Counted from the stretch's first letter, positions 51,012 through 59,897 are shown. The stretch: 64,000 nt of DNA from Dehalococcoidia bacterium (GCA_020853755.1 JADYYG010000008.1:1-64000), one strand, 5' to 3'. The notes: generated by a model not told the origin, from the letters alone. A program made the numbers and translations.

Positions 51012-51647
51012 TCAGGCCTCGGCCGAAGGCGCTGCATCCGTATTCGCGGCGGCCATCGCCCGGTCCCCGGCCGAATCCCGTTCGAACTGGAAGCGGCCTT
51101 CGGCATCCCAGAGCATCCACCACTCCCGCCGCACCTCCATGCGGATAAACGACTGATCGTCGCGGCGGACGCGACCGCTGACGTCGAACCCGGCCCGCTG
51201 GAAGCACCGCGCCGCGCGCTCGTTCCACTCCAGCACGTGGAGGTAAACCAGCCGGAGCGGCCGGTTGTTCCACACCCAGCGCAGGAAGGTTGTGATCGCC
51301 TCACGCCCGAGGCCTGCGCCGCGTAGCTCCTCCGGGCCGATGGTGATGCCAAGCTCCGCCGAGTCCAGCGACAGGTTGTACAACATGATCGTGCCAGCGT
51401 GCCGGCCATCCGCCGTTTCGATGCTGAACTGCTCCCGGTCATTCATGCCGTACGTCAGTTCGTAGCTCACGAGGTCCTGGAAGTGCTCGAACGGCTCAAC
51501 CACTGGCGCGCGGCCGTTGAAGCGGGCCGTCTCCGGGTCACTGCGCCAGCGGTACTCCCCATCAGCGTCGCTCTTCCGGCGCAGGCGAATGCTCACGTTG
51601 GGGCCAGCCGCCAGCACGAACTGCTCGTGCGTGCGGCCTTCGCTCAC
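51012..51647 (-). CDS. GNAT-family N-acetyltransferase (RimJ/RimL-like)
   Basis: A 211-residue acetyltransferase whose core runs from about 17 to 180. The acetyl-CoA loop is recognisable as GPEELRGAGLGREAITTFLRW, followed by VYLHVLEWNERAARCFQRAGF, typical of RimJ/RimL-type enzymes that acetylate the N-termini of ribosomal proteins or small amines. The last ~25 residues are low complexity. It overlaps the Nudix gene by 4 bp at the end of the cdaA operon. Confidence 0.88.
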   Translation of the reverse strand: MSEGRTHEQFVLAAGPNVSIRLRRKSDADGEYRWRSDPETARFNGRAPVVEPFEHFQDLVSYELTYGMNDREQFSIETADGRHAGTIMLYNLSLDSAELGITIGPEELRGAGLGREAITTFLRWVWNNRPLRLVYLHVLEWNERAARCFQRAGFDVSGRVRRDDQSFIRMEVRREWWMLWDAEGRFQFERDSAGDRAMAAANTDAAPSAEA

Positions 51648-52090
51648 GGCTCGATCGGCTCCCCGAGCTTGCGCGCTGCTTCGGCGACCAGCTTCTTCTC
51701 GCCGTCGTAGGTCAGCCTGGCGAACGCCTCCGAAGCCTTCAGCCAGCGCACGTCATCGAACTCATGGTCGTGGTTCGCCACGTCTCCGCCGATCGGCTCC
51801 ATAAGCCAGTGGTGTACCTGCTTGTGATAGCGCACGCCGTCCGCGGTGAACCAGTACTCGATGGTCCCCAGGCGCTCGCCGAGCGTGACGTCGAGGCCGG
51901 TCTCCTCGCGCACTTCGCGCAGGGCCGTCTCCTCGATCCGCTCATCGGCGTCAGGCGTGCCTTTTGGCAGCCCCCAGACACGGTCAGACCGCCGCCCGCA
52001 GACAACGACTTCCACGCCATCTTTCGGGTCGCGCCGCCAGACCACGCCACCCGCCGAAACGGCGCGCTGAATTGGCAATCTCCGGTTCAT
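51644..52090 (-). CDS. Nudix hydrolase
   Basis: A 148-residue protein with a complete Nudix box, GTPDADERIEETALREVR followed by EETGL, at about 45-67, which binds metal and hydrolyses a nucleoside diphosphate linked to another group. Substrate (dinucleoside polyphosphate, ADP-ribose or oxidised nucleotide) is unknown; the size and the WGLPKGTPDADE start resemble Ap4A/MutT-like enzymes. Start and stop overlap neighbouring genes by 4 bp each (HEAT upstream and GNAT downstream). Confidence 0.9.
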   Translation of the reverse strand: MNRRLPIQRAVSAGGVVWRRDPKDGVEVVVCGRRSDRVWGLPKGTPDADERIEETALREVREETGLDVTLGERLGTIEYWFTADGVRYHKQVHHWLMEPIGGDVANHDHEFDDVRWLKASEAFARLTYDGEKKLVAEAARKLGEPIEP

Positions 52091-53043
52091 TCGTCCTCAT
52101 CCCCATCGTGCCCGCGTGTGCCGTCAAGCTCGCCAAAACTGCGGAACAGCCCCTCTTCGGCGGCGGCGGCGCGGGCATTCTCAATCGCTTCCTCGAAGCC
52201 TTCTGGCGCTTCGGGGGCGAACGCATCGAGCAACTCGATCGCGTCCTCGCCTCCAATTTCGCCAATCGCCTCGATCACTGCAAGTACGATTTCCGGATCC
52301 TCGTCGTTGAGCAGTTCAGCAAGCGGTTCAATGAGCAGCGGCGACCCGAGATTGCCGGCCGCGACCACGGCTTCGAAGCGGATCTCCGGGTTCCCGGAGA
52401 GGAACTCCTCTTCGAGGTACTCTTCCCAGCGGGTCAGTCCCGAATACCCCATCGCCCGTATCGCCGACAGCCGGAGCTGGTCGTCGCCGCCCTCGTAGGC
52501 GTCGAGGATAGCCTCCTGCGCCCACTCCTCGGGTATTGCCCCGATGCTCTCAATCGCGTTCGCCCGAACCTCGACGGCCGGGTCGCTGATCGCCCGCCGA
52601 AGCGCCGCGACAGCCGCGTTGCCGACCTTCTCAGGCAGCTTGCCGGTCACCCGGAGTACGACGAACCGCATCAATCCCGCGGCCGCGGCCGCGCGCACTC
52701 CCGGGCCCGTGTCGTCCGTGGCCAGGCGGGCGAGTGTCTCGGCAGTGTCCGTCTCTTCTGACTCCCAGAGCAGTGCGACCGCCCGTTCGCGAACCTCGGC
52801 ATCGGGGTCGGCGAGGCCGGTTCGGCCAAGCGCCCCGAAGTGCAGTTCCACGTTGACATCGGCCAGTTCGAGGGCGCGTTCGAGGCAAGCCGCGCGGGTG
52901 GCGACCGGGATGCTCAACCAGGCGTCGTTCAGCGTGCGGGCGTCGGACCGGTCAAGATCCGAAAGGGCGCTGTACTCGCCATCGGTAAGGTCTCGTCCCT
53001 CTTGCAGACCACCAAGCAACCGGCGGAGAACACCTTCAGCCAC
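52087..53043 (-). CDS. HEAT-repeat protein
   Basis: A 318-residue alpha-helical solenoid with HEAT-like repeats of about 30 residues, visible as DPDAEVRERAVALLWESEE, ISDPAVEVRANAIESIGAIP and NDEDPEIVLAVIEAIGEIG. Such repeats serve as protein scaffolds; no enzyme domain is seen. It starts with GTG 16 bp after gpsA and overlaps the Nudix gene, inside the cdaA operon. Lipid or ribosome-related scaffolding are speculative. Confidence 0.82.
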   Translation of the reverse strand: MAEGVLRRLLGGLQEGRDLTDGEYSALSDLDRSDARTLNDAWLSIPVATRAACLERALELADVNVELHFGALGRTGLADPDAEVRERAVALLWESEETDTAETLARLATDDTGPGVRAAAAAGLMRFVVLRVTGKLPEKVGNAAVAALRRAISDPAVEVRANAIESIGAIPEEWAQEAILDAYEGGDDQLRLSAIRAMGYSGLTRWEEYLEEEFLSGNPEIRFEAVVAAGNLGSPLLIEPLAELLNDEDPEIVLAVIEAIGEIGGEDAIELLDAFAPEAPEGFEEAIENARAAAAEEGLFRSFGELDGTRGHDGDEDE

Positions 53044-53059
53044 ACGGACGATCGTAGCA

Positions 53060-54061
53060 TCAGGAAGGCCAAGCGGCCTCGGGCTTAAGCGGCCTCGCGA
53101 GCAGCTTCGCCATCGCCTCCATCACGGTCTGCTGGCCGCCGACAACAGCAGCCACGGTGGCGCAAATCGGCAGTTCGACGCCGTACCGCGCGCCGAATTC
53201 GAGGGCGATCGCGGCCGTGCGCGCTCCCTCGATTGTCTCCCCGATGGCTGCGGCGGCGGAATCCGGCGTTTCGCCGCGGCCAAGCCGTTCGCCAAAGCGC
53301 CGGTTCCGGCTCAACGGCGAAAAGCAGGTCGCCGCCAGGTCCCCGACACCGGCCAGCCCCTGGAACGTCGCCGGCGAAGCCCCCATCGCAACCCCAAGCC
53401 GCGTCATCTCAGCAAGTCCGCGGGTGAGGATCATCGAGACCGCGTTTGCCCCGAATTCCAGGCCCCAGGCGGCCCCGGCCGCAATGGCGATCACGTTCTT
53501 CAGCGCCGCAGCCAGTTCGACGCCAGCCACATCATCCGACGAATAGACCCGGAACATGCCGCCGCTCAGGGCCGTTTGCCATCGCTCCGCCCCGGAGACC
53601 GGCCAGGCTGCGACCACGGCAGCTGCGGGCAGTCCGCGCACCACTTCGTGCGCCAGGTTCGGGCCTGAGATCACGGCGACGAGCTCCGGCGACCAGCCAC
53701 ACTCGCCGAGAGTCTCGCTAAGGAGGCGGCTCGGCCGCCCGGCCTGTGCTTCGACTCCTTTTGCGGCGAGCAGCACCGGCGTCTGCCGGCTCACGGCGGC
53801 GGCTTCGAGCGTTGTCCGCACGGCCCGCGCCGGGACCGCGACGACAACGCCATCGACTTCGGACGGCGCCGGCGGCGCCACGACGGCAATGGCTTCAGGA
53901 AGCAGGAGTTCGGGCAGCCGCGCAAGCCCGCGCTGGCGCATCACTGCGTCGGCTTCTGCGGCGCTGCGGGTCACTACCAGCACCTGGTTCCCGGTGCGGT
54001 TCAGCAGCCAGGCGAGCGTGAGCCCCCAGGAAGTCGCGCCGAGGACAGCAAAGCGGGCCAC
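53060..54061 (-). CDS. gpsA: NAD(P)+ glycerol-3-phosphate dehydrogenase
   Basis: GpsA reduces dihydroxyacetone phosphate to sn-glycerol-3-phosphate for phospholipids. The 333-residue protein has the Rossmann start FAVLGATSWGLTLAWLL, KGVEAQAG, the ISGPNLAHEV segment, and the catalytic ALKNVIAIAAGAAWGLEFG (Lys) plus ILTRGLAEM and GVGDLAATC. The GTG at 54061 starts four bases after plsY ends. The PlsY/GpsA pair supplies the first steps of membrane lipid synthesis. Confidence 0.93.
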   Translation of the reverse strand: MARFAVLGATSWGLTLAWLLNRTGNQVLVVTRSAAEADAVMRQRGLARLPELLLPEAIAVVAPPAPSEVDGVVVAVPARAVRTTLEAAAVSRQTPVLLAAKGVEAQAGRPSRLLSETLGECGWSPELVAVISGPNLAHEVVRGLPAAAVVAAWPVSGAERWQTALSGGMFRVYSSDDVAGVELAAALKNVIAIAAGAAWGLEFGANAVSMILTRGLAEMTRLGVAMGASPATFQGLAGVGDLAATCFSPLSRNRRFGERLGRGETPDSAAAAIGETIEGARTAAIALEFGARYGVELPICATVAAVVGGQQTVMEAMAKLLARPLKPEAAWPS

Positions 54062-54065
54062 CGGC

Positions 54066-54689
54066 TCAGCCGGTGGCGGGGCGGTTGCCGCCCTGGCCGA
54101 TTTTCGGTTCGGTACCCGCGCGCAGGCGCTGGATGTTGGGGATGTGCTTGTACTCGACGAGCGCCGTGGCGAACAGCGCGAACAGGAAGTACTCGGGCTC
54201 CGTCCAGCCGAGCAACGCCGCCACACCGATAAGCGCAGCGCAAACCGGCACGCCCACCACCGACATCACCGAGACGTACCGCGTGGCGAGGACGAGGACG
54301 GCCCCGATTACCGGGAACCCGAGCGAGAGCAGCGGCGCGAGCCCGAGCACGCCGCCGTAGGTGCTGGCGACACCTCGCCCGCCGCGGAACCCGGCGAACA
54401 CGGGCCAGATGTGGCCGACGACCGCCGCACATGCGCCCGCCACCGCCGCGCCGTCGTTGTCGAAGACGTACCGCCCTACCAGCGCGGGCACGGCGCCCTT
54501 GGCGATGTCGAGGATCATGACGAGCCCGGCGGGGATCTTCCCGGCTGTGCGGAGGACGTTGGTGGTGCCGGTCTTGCCGCTCCCGGACTCGCGGATGTCA
54601 CGCCGAAGCCAGATATACCCGACGATGAGACCCCACGGCAGGGAGCCCATCACATACCCCAAAACCAGCGTGACGGCATAGGCGATCAC
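54066..54689 (-). CDS. plsY: Acyl-phosphate:glycerol-3-phosphate acyltransferase
   Basis: PlsY acylates glycerol-3-phosphate at sn-1 using acyl-phosphate. The 207-residue membrane protein has about five to six helices and the PlsY signatures YVMGSLPWGLIVG, SGKTGTTNVLRTAGK (SGNxGATN-like), and GHIWPVFAGFRGGRGVAS (glycine-rich loop). The GTG start overlaps the der stop (GTGA). Together with gpsA it covers lysophosphatidate formation. Confidence 0.94.
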   Translation of the reverse strand: MIAYAVTLVLGYVMGSLPWGLIVGYIWLRRDIRESGSGKTGTTNVLRTAGKIPAGLVMILDIAKGAVPALVGRYVFDNDGAAVAGACAAVVGHIWPVFAGFRGGRGVASTYGGVLGLAPLLSLGFPVIGAVLVLATRYVSVMSVVGVPVCAALIGVAALLGWTEPEYFLFALFATALVEYKHIPNIQRLRAGTEPKIGQGGNRPATG

Positions 54690-56032
54690 GAGCGCGCATC
54701 ATCCTCTGTCCGCGCCCTGAAAACCAGCTTGATCGCGGTGCCTTCGAAGTCCGCGCCCTGCCGGATCGAACGTTCGAGGTAGCGGCGGTAACTGAAGTGC
54801 ACGAGCTTCGGGTCGTTCACAAAGAGAATAAATACCGGCGGGTCGATATCCGCCTGGGTGGCGTAGAACAGCTTGAACCGCTTGTTCCGCACGAGCGGCG
54901 GCACATGCTCGCGGATGGCCTTGTTCAGGAGCGAGTTCAACTCGGCAGTGGTGAGCCGCCGCCGCCGCGCCTCGCGCGCTTCCTGGACGAGCTCCAGCAG
55001 TTCGCTGATGCCCTTGCCTTCCAGTGCCGAGATAAACGTCACCATGGCCCAGGGCGCGAACTTCACCCGGCCGCGCATCTGGGCGTCGGCCCAGGCCCGC
55101 CGCGCCTCCGGGTCATCCCACAGGTCAGTCTTGTTCACGGCGATGATCAGGCCCTTGAGGTGCTCCATCGGGATACCCGCGATGTGCATGTCCTGCGAGG
55201 TCACGCCCTCGGTGCCGTCGACCACGAGCACTGCCACATGACAACGCTCGACCGCGGTCGTGCTCCGCATCACCGAGTGCAACTCGACGCCCTTGCCGAG
55301 CCGCCCGGGGCGGCGGATGCCCGCCGTGTCGATCAGCAGGAACGAGCCCTGCTCCGTATCGACTTCGCTGTCGATGGCGTCGCGCGTGGTTCCCGCAACG
55401 TCGCTGACGATGACCCGCTGGTGGCCGAGGATGGCGTTCACCAGCATCGATTTGCCCACGTTCGGCCGGCCGATGATGGCGACGCGCGTCCGATCAGACT
55501 CGACCAGCGTGGTGTCCTGCGGCAGCAGCTTGACCACTTCGTCGAGGACGATCCCAACGTTGATGTCGTGCATGGCCGAAACCGGCATCGGGTCGCCGAG
55601 CCCTAGCGAAGACGCTTCGGCTAACCCGATCAGTTCACGCCGCTCGTTGTCGGCTTTGGTCGCAAGGACGATGGTGGTACGACCGGCGCGGCGAACCACC
55701 TCGGCCATGTCGTAGTCACTCGCGGTCAGCCCGTCCCGCGCATCGACGCAGAAGAGCACCACCGCCGCACCCGCCATCGCAGTCTTGATCTGGTCGATGA
55801 TGAGCGGTGCATAGACGTTCTCTGCGTCCGTTTCGTACCCGCCGGTGTCGATCAGCCGGAAGCGCACGTCCATCCACTCAACGTCCGCCTCCACCCTGTC
55901 GCGCGTGGTCCCGGGTTCGTCTTCGACGATGGCGCGGCGTTCGCCGACAACCCGGTTGAAGAGCGAAGACTTCCCGACATTCGGGCGTCCGACGATAACA
56001 ACGCGAGGCAGGGCATCGCTGACAGCACTCAT
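54686..56032 (-). CDS. der: Ribosome-biogenesis GTPase Der (EngA)
   Basis: Der is a 50S-assembly GTPase with two tandem GTP-binding domains and a KH domain. The 448-residue protein has two P-loops (GRPNVGKSS, 15-23, and a second GRPNVGKSM near 185), two DxxG motifs (DTGGYETD and DTAGIRR), NKTD for the second guanine site, and a KH-like domain ending in NKRFKLFYATQ. The ATG overlaps the upstream ybbR stop (ATGA). Confidence 0.95.
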   Translation of the reverse strand: MSAVSDALPRVVIVGRPNVGKSSLFNRVVGERRAIVEDEPGTTRDRVEADVEWMDVRFRLIDTGGYETDAENVYAPLIIDQIKTAMAGAAVVLFCVDARDGLTASDYDMAEVVRRAGRTTIVLATKADNERRELIGLAEASSLGLGDPMPVSAMHDINVGIVLDEVVKLLPQDTTLVESDRTRVAIIGRPNVGKSMLVNAILGHQRVIVSDVAGTTRDAIDSEVDTEQGSFLLIDTAGIRRPGRLGKGVELHSVMRSTTAVERCHVAVLVVDGTEGVTSQDMHIAGIPMEHLKGLIIAVNKTDLWDDPEARRAWADAQMRGRVKFAPWAMVTFISALEGKGISELLELVQEAREARRRRLTTAELNSLLNKAIREHVPPLVRNKRFKLFYATQADIDPPVFILFVNDPKLVHFSYRRYLERSIRQGADFEGTAIKLVFRARTEDDARS

Positions 56033-57330
56033 GGTGAGGTCAGGGTAATTTGAATCGGCGCTGGCTGCTCGGCCTTCACTCCCTGGCTCGCCAGGTTCGA
56101 CGGGATCGATACCGTCACCGGGTAGCTCGCCGTCCCGGCGACCGCGCCGCCAAGTTGCACTTTCGCGGTGATCTGCCCGGGCGCGATGGTATCCAGCACA
56201 GTCAGCGGTCCGGTCAGTTGTACGTTCACCCGCAACGGCCCCGAGATCACGAGTCCCGGCGGCTGACCCTCCGGGAGCGGCGCTACCTGGAGCGTGAACG
56301 TCCCGCAGGCCGCGCCAGTTGTCGAAGCAGCACACTCGATCGCTTTGACCTGGACAATGACCGTTACCGTCCGCCGGTCAAGCGAAAGGTTGGCCGGCGC
56401 ATCGATATTTTGCAGCCTCCGGATCTCGCCGGTTGCGTTGGTGATCTGGAGCGCTTCGGTCGAAAGCTGCGTCAGCGTCGCCATCTTGTCGGCCGGGCCG
56501 GAAACGAACACCGAGGACGGCTCCACGCTGATCCCGACAATCCGGTAGCCGGCAGCAGGCTGGCCGGCCAGCACCGGCACGACCGGCAGCGTTCGCTGGA
56601 CGAAGTCCTGGCGCACCGAGAGCGTCACCTTGGCGCGCTTCGGCGTGATCGAAACGTCCACCTTCGTGCCCGTGACCGACCGCGCCACCAACTCGTTATC
56701 GATGACCGCGACACCATCGCGCTGGCTGCTCAGGTTCACGTCCAGGTTCACCGAGGCGATCGTCGCAAGATCCGCCTGCAGCCCCCGGACCGTCACCTGC
56801 GGAGGGTCGACTTTCACGTCGTCTTCCACGAATCCCGCCGGCAGTTGGCCGACGCGGTTCACCACCACATCGAACTGTTTCTCGACCACCGGCTCGACCG
56901 AGACGGGAATCGTCGGCGGGTTCACGCTGAGAATGCGGATGCCGTCCTTGCTCGTGACCTTCACCTGGCGATCCTGTGGAACACCGGGCGTGATCCCTTT
57001 CACGTCGATCGTGGCGCGGAAGTCATCCGGGACCAGTTTCCGGACGTCAGCCTCGCGGCCTTCCACCTGGACGCCGACGGTAAATGTCGAAGTCGGAATG
57101 TACTGGTCGGCGTTAACCGCCTCAACGGGGATGGCGCGCGAGCAGTCTTCGGGGAAGCAGCGCTGGATGCGGGGATTCTCAACGTCCTGGATGACGAACC
57201 AGATACCGAACGCTGCGGCGAGGCTGAACAGCGCCATCCCTTTCCGGTGGAAGAGGCCGGCTGCGGAAGACCGCGCAATCTCGACGAGCACCTTCGGCCA
57301 TGGCGTCCGGGGAACGTCAGCGCGGCTCAT
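56029..57330 (-). CDS. YbbR-domain protein (CdaR-like)
   Basis: A 433-residue extracytoplasmic protein. It has one N-terminal membrane helix at about 32-46 (ALFSLAAAFGIWFVI) and a beta-rich body with YbbR-type repeats, shown by elements such as RATIDVKGITPG, KVDPPQVTVRG, VEPSSVFVSGP and IPSNLASQ. CdaR regulates the diadenylate cyclase in Firmicutes, and the order cdaA-ybbR is conserved. Start and stop overlap neighbours by 4 bp. A two-Cys segment (CFPEDC, ECAASTTGAAC) may form disulfides. Confidence 0.9.
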   Translation of the reverse strand: MSRADVPRTPWPKVLVEIARSSAAGLFHRKGMALFSLAAAFGIWFVIQDVENPRIQRCFPEDCSRAIPVEAVNADQYIPTSTFTVGVQVEGREADVRKLVPDDFRATIDVKGITPGVPQDRQVKVTSKDGIRILSVNPPTIPVSVEPVVEKQFDVVVNRVGQLPAGFVEDDVKVDPPQVTVRGLQADLATIASVNLDVNLSSQRDGVAVIDNELVARSVTGTKVDVSITPKRAKVTLSVRQDFVQRTLPVVPVLAGQPAAGYRIVGISVEPSSVFVSGPADKMATLTQLSTEALQITNATGEIRRLQNIDAPANLSLDRRTVTVIVQVKAIECAASTTGAACGTFTLQVAPLPEGQPPGLVISGPLRVNVQLTGPLTVLDTIAPGQITAKVQLGGAVAGTASYPVTVSIPSNLASQGVKAEQPAPIQITLTSP

Positions 57331-58142
57331 ACCGGCGCCTGCCCGTTTCGCATCGCCGCCGCGGCGCCGGGTTCGAGCACCCATTCGAGAACGGCCTTCA
57401 GCCGGCGCTCATCGGGGACATGGGTGAGCCGCCCGTCGAGCGCGACGCTTATCTCCCCGGTCTCTTCCGACACGACGACCGTAAGCGCGTCGGTCGTCTC
57501 CGTGATGCCGATAGCCGCGCGGTGGCGCGTGCCGAGGTTTCGCTCCCGGTCCGGCAGTTCGTTCGCAAGCGGCAGGACACAGCCGGCGGCGACCACGCGT
57601 TCGTCGCGCAGGACCACCGCCATATCGTGCAGCGGCGAGTTCGGGTAGAAGATGCCGGCCAGCAGTTCGGGCGAGACCTTCGCATCGACAGGGATGCCCG
57701 TGTCGATGACGTCCTGCAGGCCGGTCTCCCGCTCGAGCACAAAGAGCCCCCCGTGCCGCTCCGCGGACATTCGCCCGGCCGCTTTCACGATCGAATCGAT
57801 GACGTCTTCGTACCTGGCAGCACCGAAGTAGCCGCTCAGGCCGGTCCTGCCGAGCCGGTCGAGCGCCCGCCGCAACTCCGGCTGGAAGATGATCGCCCCG
57901 GCAATCAGCAGCGCCGTCACCGAGTTCTCGACCAGGAAGTTCACCACCGTCAGGTCCAGCAGCCGGCCGAGGACGACAAACACCAGGATGAGCGCAACTG
58001 CCCCGCGGAGCTGGGTCATCACCCGCGTCCCGCTGAGTAGCCGAAGCCCCGCGAAAATCACGGTGGCGACGAGCAGCACGTCGACGGCACTGGTCCAGTC
58101 GAACTGCGAGAGGATTTCACGGGCGTGTTGCGTATCGAGCAT
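57327..58142 (-). CDS. cdaA: Diadenylate cyclase CdaA with variant active-site motif
   Basis: CdaA makes c-di-AMP from two ATP molecules. The 271-residue protein has about three N-terminal membrane helices (about 17-35, 45-63 and 68-86), a linker, and a DAC domain. The active-site block reads LHDMA at 171-175 instead of the classical LHDGA, so the Gly of the DGA motif is Met. The other motif, GTRHRAA (204-210), is intact. YbbR protein follows directly. A TAGAAT -10 candidate lies on the minus strand at 58173-58178. c-di-AMP would regulate osmolytes and wall homeostasis. Confidence 0.93.
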   Translation of the reverse strand: MLDTQHAREILSQFDWTSAVDVLLVATVIFAGLRLLSGTRVMTQLRGAVALILVFVVLGRLLDLTVVNFLVENSVTALLIAGAIIFQPELRRALDRLGRTGLSGYFGAARYEDVIDSIVKAAGRMSAERHGGLFVLERETGLQDVIDTGIPVDAKVSPELLAGIFYPNSPLHDMAVVLRDERVVAAGCVLPLANELPDRERNLGTRHRAAIGITETTDALTVVVSEETGEISVALDGRLTHVPDERRLKAVLEWVLEPGAAAAMRNGQAPV

Positions 58143-58221
58143 CGGCGAGACTGCCCCGGGTGGAGCCTTTACATTCTACTGGTTCGGCGGGAACGCCCGG
58201 TTAGGCGCGAATGGCGAAGCG

Positions 58222-59154
58222 TTATGCCACGTCGCCATCGCGCCCCAACAGGAACGCAACGACTGCCGCCTGCGCCCAGACCCGGTTCTCCGCCTGGTCG
58301 AAAACGATGGACTGCGGACTCTCGATAGCCTCGTCCGTGATCTCATCGCCACGGTGCGCTGGCAGGTCGTGCATCACGAAGGCGCCCTTCGCAGCGATAT
58401 CGATCAGCCCCTGGTTCAACTGGTACCCGGCGAAGGCGATACGACGGCGCTCAGCCTCGCGCTCCTGGCCCATCGAGGTCCAGACGTCCGTGTATAGCGC
58501 CTGCGAACCCTCGGAGGCCTCGCGCGGGTCGTGCACGAGCGTGAGCTTCCCGCCAGTAGCGGCGGCGCGCTGGCTGGCCTCGGAGATGACCGCTTCGGGC
58601 AGGCCGTAACCCTTCGGCGCCGCCATGCGCATGTCCATGCCCAGCGCCGTGGCAGTGAGGACAAGGCTCGCCGCCACGTTGTTCCCATCGCCGATGAATG
58701 CGATCGAGAACCCCTTGAGGCTCCCGACCTTCTCCTGCAGCGTGACGAGGTCAGCCAGCGCCTGGCAGGGGTGTTCTTCATTCGTGAGCGCGTTGACCAC
58801 CGGGATGCTGGAGTGCTCCGCGTACTCCTGCACGATCTCCTGGCCGAAGGTCCGTACCGCAACGACGTCGACATAGCGCGCAAGCACGCGGGAGACGTCC
58901 TTGATCGCCTCTCTTTCACCGAGGCCGACTTCCTGTGGCGCGAGGTAGATGGTTTCGCCGCCGAGGTGGCGCATTGCCACCTGGAAGCTCACACGCGTAC
59001 GCAACGACGGCTTCTCGAAAAGGAGCGCCAGCTGACGGTTCGCCAGGACCGGCTGCGGATTGCGCTTCAGCCGGAGAGCGAGGTCGAGCAGGTGGACGGT
59101 CTCAGCGGGCGTTATGTCCGCCGACGAGAGAAGATGCCGTGCGTTTTGATGCAT
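58222..59154 (-). CDS. argF: Ornithine carbamoyltransferase with variant HDLP motif
   Basis: ArgF makes citrulline from ornithine and carbamoyl phosphate. The 310-residue protein has the carbamoyl-phosphate motif KPSLRTR (48-54), HPCQ (128-131), and DVWTSMGQE. The conserved HCLP motif, where the Cys binds ornithine, reads HDLP (262-265), so the Cys is D263. Other features, including NENRVWAQ-like DQAENRVWAQ near the end, are present. Specificity for ornithine is therefore less sure; an acylated-ornithine or related carbamoyltransferase is possible. The ATG at 59154 has no obvious ribosome-binding site. Confidence 0.88.
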   Translation of the reverse strand: MHQNARHLLSSADITPAETVHLLDLALRLKRNPQPVLANRQLALLFEKPSLRTRVSFQVAMRHLGGETIYLAPQEVGLGEREAIKDVSRVLARYVDVVAVRTFGQEIVQEYAEHSSIPVVNALTNEEHPCQALADLVTLQEKVGSLKGFSIAFIGDGNNVAASLVLTATALGMDMRMAAPKGYGLPEAVISEASQRAAATGGKLTLVHDPREASEGSQALYTDVWTSMGQEREAERRRIAFAGYQLNQGLIDIAAKGAFVMHDLPAHRGDEITDEAIESPQSIVFDQAENRVWAQAAVVAFLLGRDGDVA

Positions 59155-59274
59155 CCCGCGAGTATAGCAACGCCCTTCGCTTCGGCCTTTCGGCGGATTC
59201 TGTTCCTCCACGTGAACAACACCATATGCGCGAACCATCGGAACCTGCCGTAATTCGAAGCAGGAGCAGCAGTC

Positions 59275-59457
59275 GTGAACGAGCACACCGTCCTCAGACC
59301 TCGTTGGGAACGCAAATTCGCAGAAGGCAAGATGTTCGAGCGCCTTGAGTGCGACCGCTGCCGCGCGAAGTTCAACTTCGGGCAGAGCACGCGGGTCTCG
59401 AGGGTTCCGCGCTGCCCGGCGTGCGGCAGTCTCGCTTCGCACCCTCGCGCCGCCTGA
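59275..59457 (+). CDS. Small zinc-ribbon protein
   Basis: A 60-residue protein with two CxxC pairs, CDRC and CPAC, about 20 residues apart, in a basic context. It looks like a zinc ribbon. The GTG at 59275 has AGGAG about 8 bases upstream. It is transcribed divergently from argF and lies just before the tRNA cluster. Function is unknown. Confidence 0.7.
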   Translation: MNEHTVLRPRWERKFAEGKMFERLECDRCRAKFNFGQSTRVSRVPRCPACGSLASHPRAA

Positions 59458-59553
59458 GCGGGGTCAGCCGCAGGCGTGGCCTTCAACAAGGTGGTTTTGG
59501 CGACCGGGTCTGCTTCCGCCTTCCGCGGATTTTGGTACTCTGTTCCTTCGCAC

Positions 59554-59629
59554 AGGGGTGTAGCTCAGCTGGTAGAGCAGTGGCCTCCAAATCCACCGGT
59601 CGCGGGTTCGAATCCTGCCGCCCCTGCCA
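59554..59629 (+). tRNA. tRNA-Trp (CCA)
   Basis: A 76-nt cloverleaf with acceptor AGGGGTG/CGCCCCT, a GGTTCGAATCC T-arm and an encoded CCA end. The anticodon loop CTCCAAA gives CCA (Trp); pair 31-39 is mismatched (C-T), as is sometimes seen. First of a three-tRNA cluster. Confidence 0.93.
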
Positions 59630-59710
59630 AATCGATAACGACCCGCCGGTCGCCTTCTCCTCATGCGGCTTGCCGCAGGCCCGGCTCGGTTCGTACCATT
59701 AGGTCTCTGG

Positions 59711-59796
59711 GCCCAGGTGGTGGAACGGCAGACACGCTGTCTTGAGGGGGCAGTGTCCTTATGGGCGTGTGAGTTCAAATCTCACCCTGGGCACCA
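59711..59796 (+). tRNA. tRNA-Leu (GAG)
   Basis: An 86-nt class II tRNA with acceptor GCCCAGG/CCTGGGC, a long variable arm, a GAGTTCAAATCTC T-arm and encoded CCA. The anticodon loop TTGAGGG, closed by CTGTC/GGCAG, reads GAG (Leu). Confidence 0.93.
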
Positions 59797-59811
59797 TACA
59801 TTTGTACGCGC

Positions 59812-59885
59812 GGCGCCATGGCCAAGTGGTAAGGCAGAGCTCTGCAAAAGCTCCACCGCCGGTTCGAATCCGACTGGCGCCTCCA
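59812..59885 (+). tRNA. tRNA-Cys (GCA)
   Basis: A 74-nt tRNA with acceptor GGCGCCA/TGGCGCC and encoded CCA. The anticodon loop CTGCAAA closed by GAGCT/AGCTC gives GCA (Cys). It follows tRNA-Leu by 15 bp, so the three tRNAs share a transcript. Confidence 0.95.
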
Positions 59886-59897
59886 ACCTCCACTCAG

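Noticed and set aside
56050-57648. Plus-strand frame over the ybbR/cdaA genes
   Set aside because: It is antisense to genes with clear YbbR and DAC motifs.
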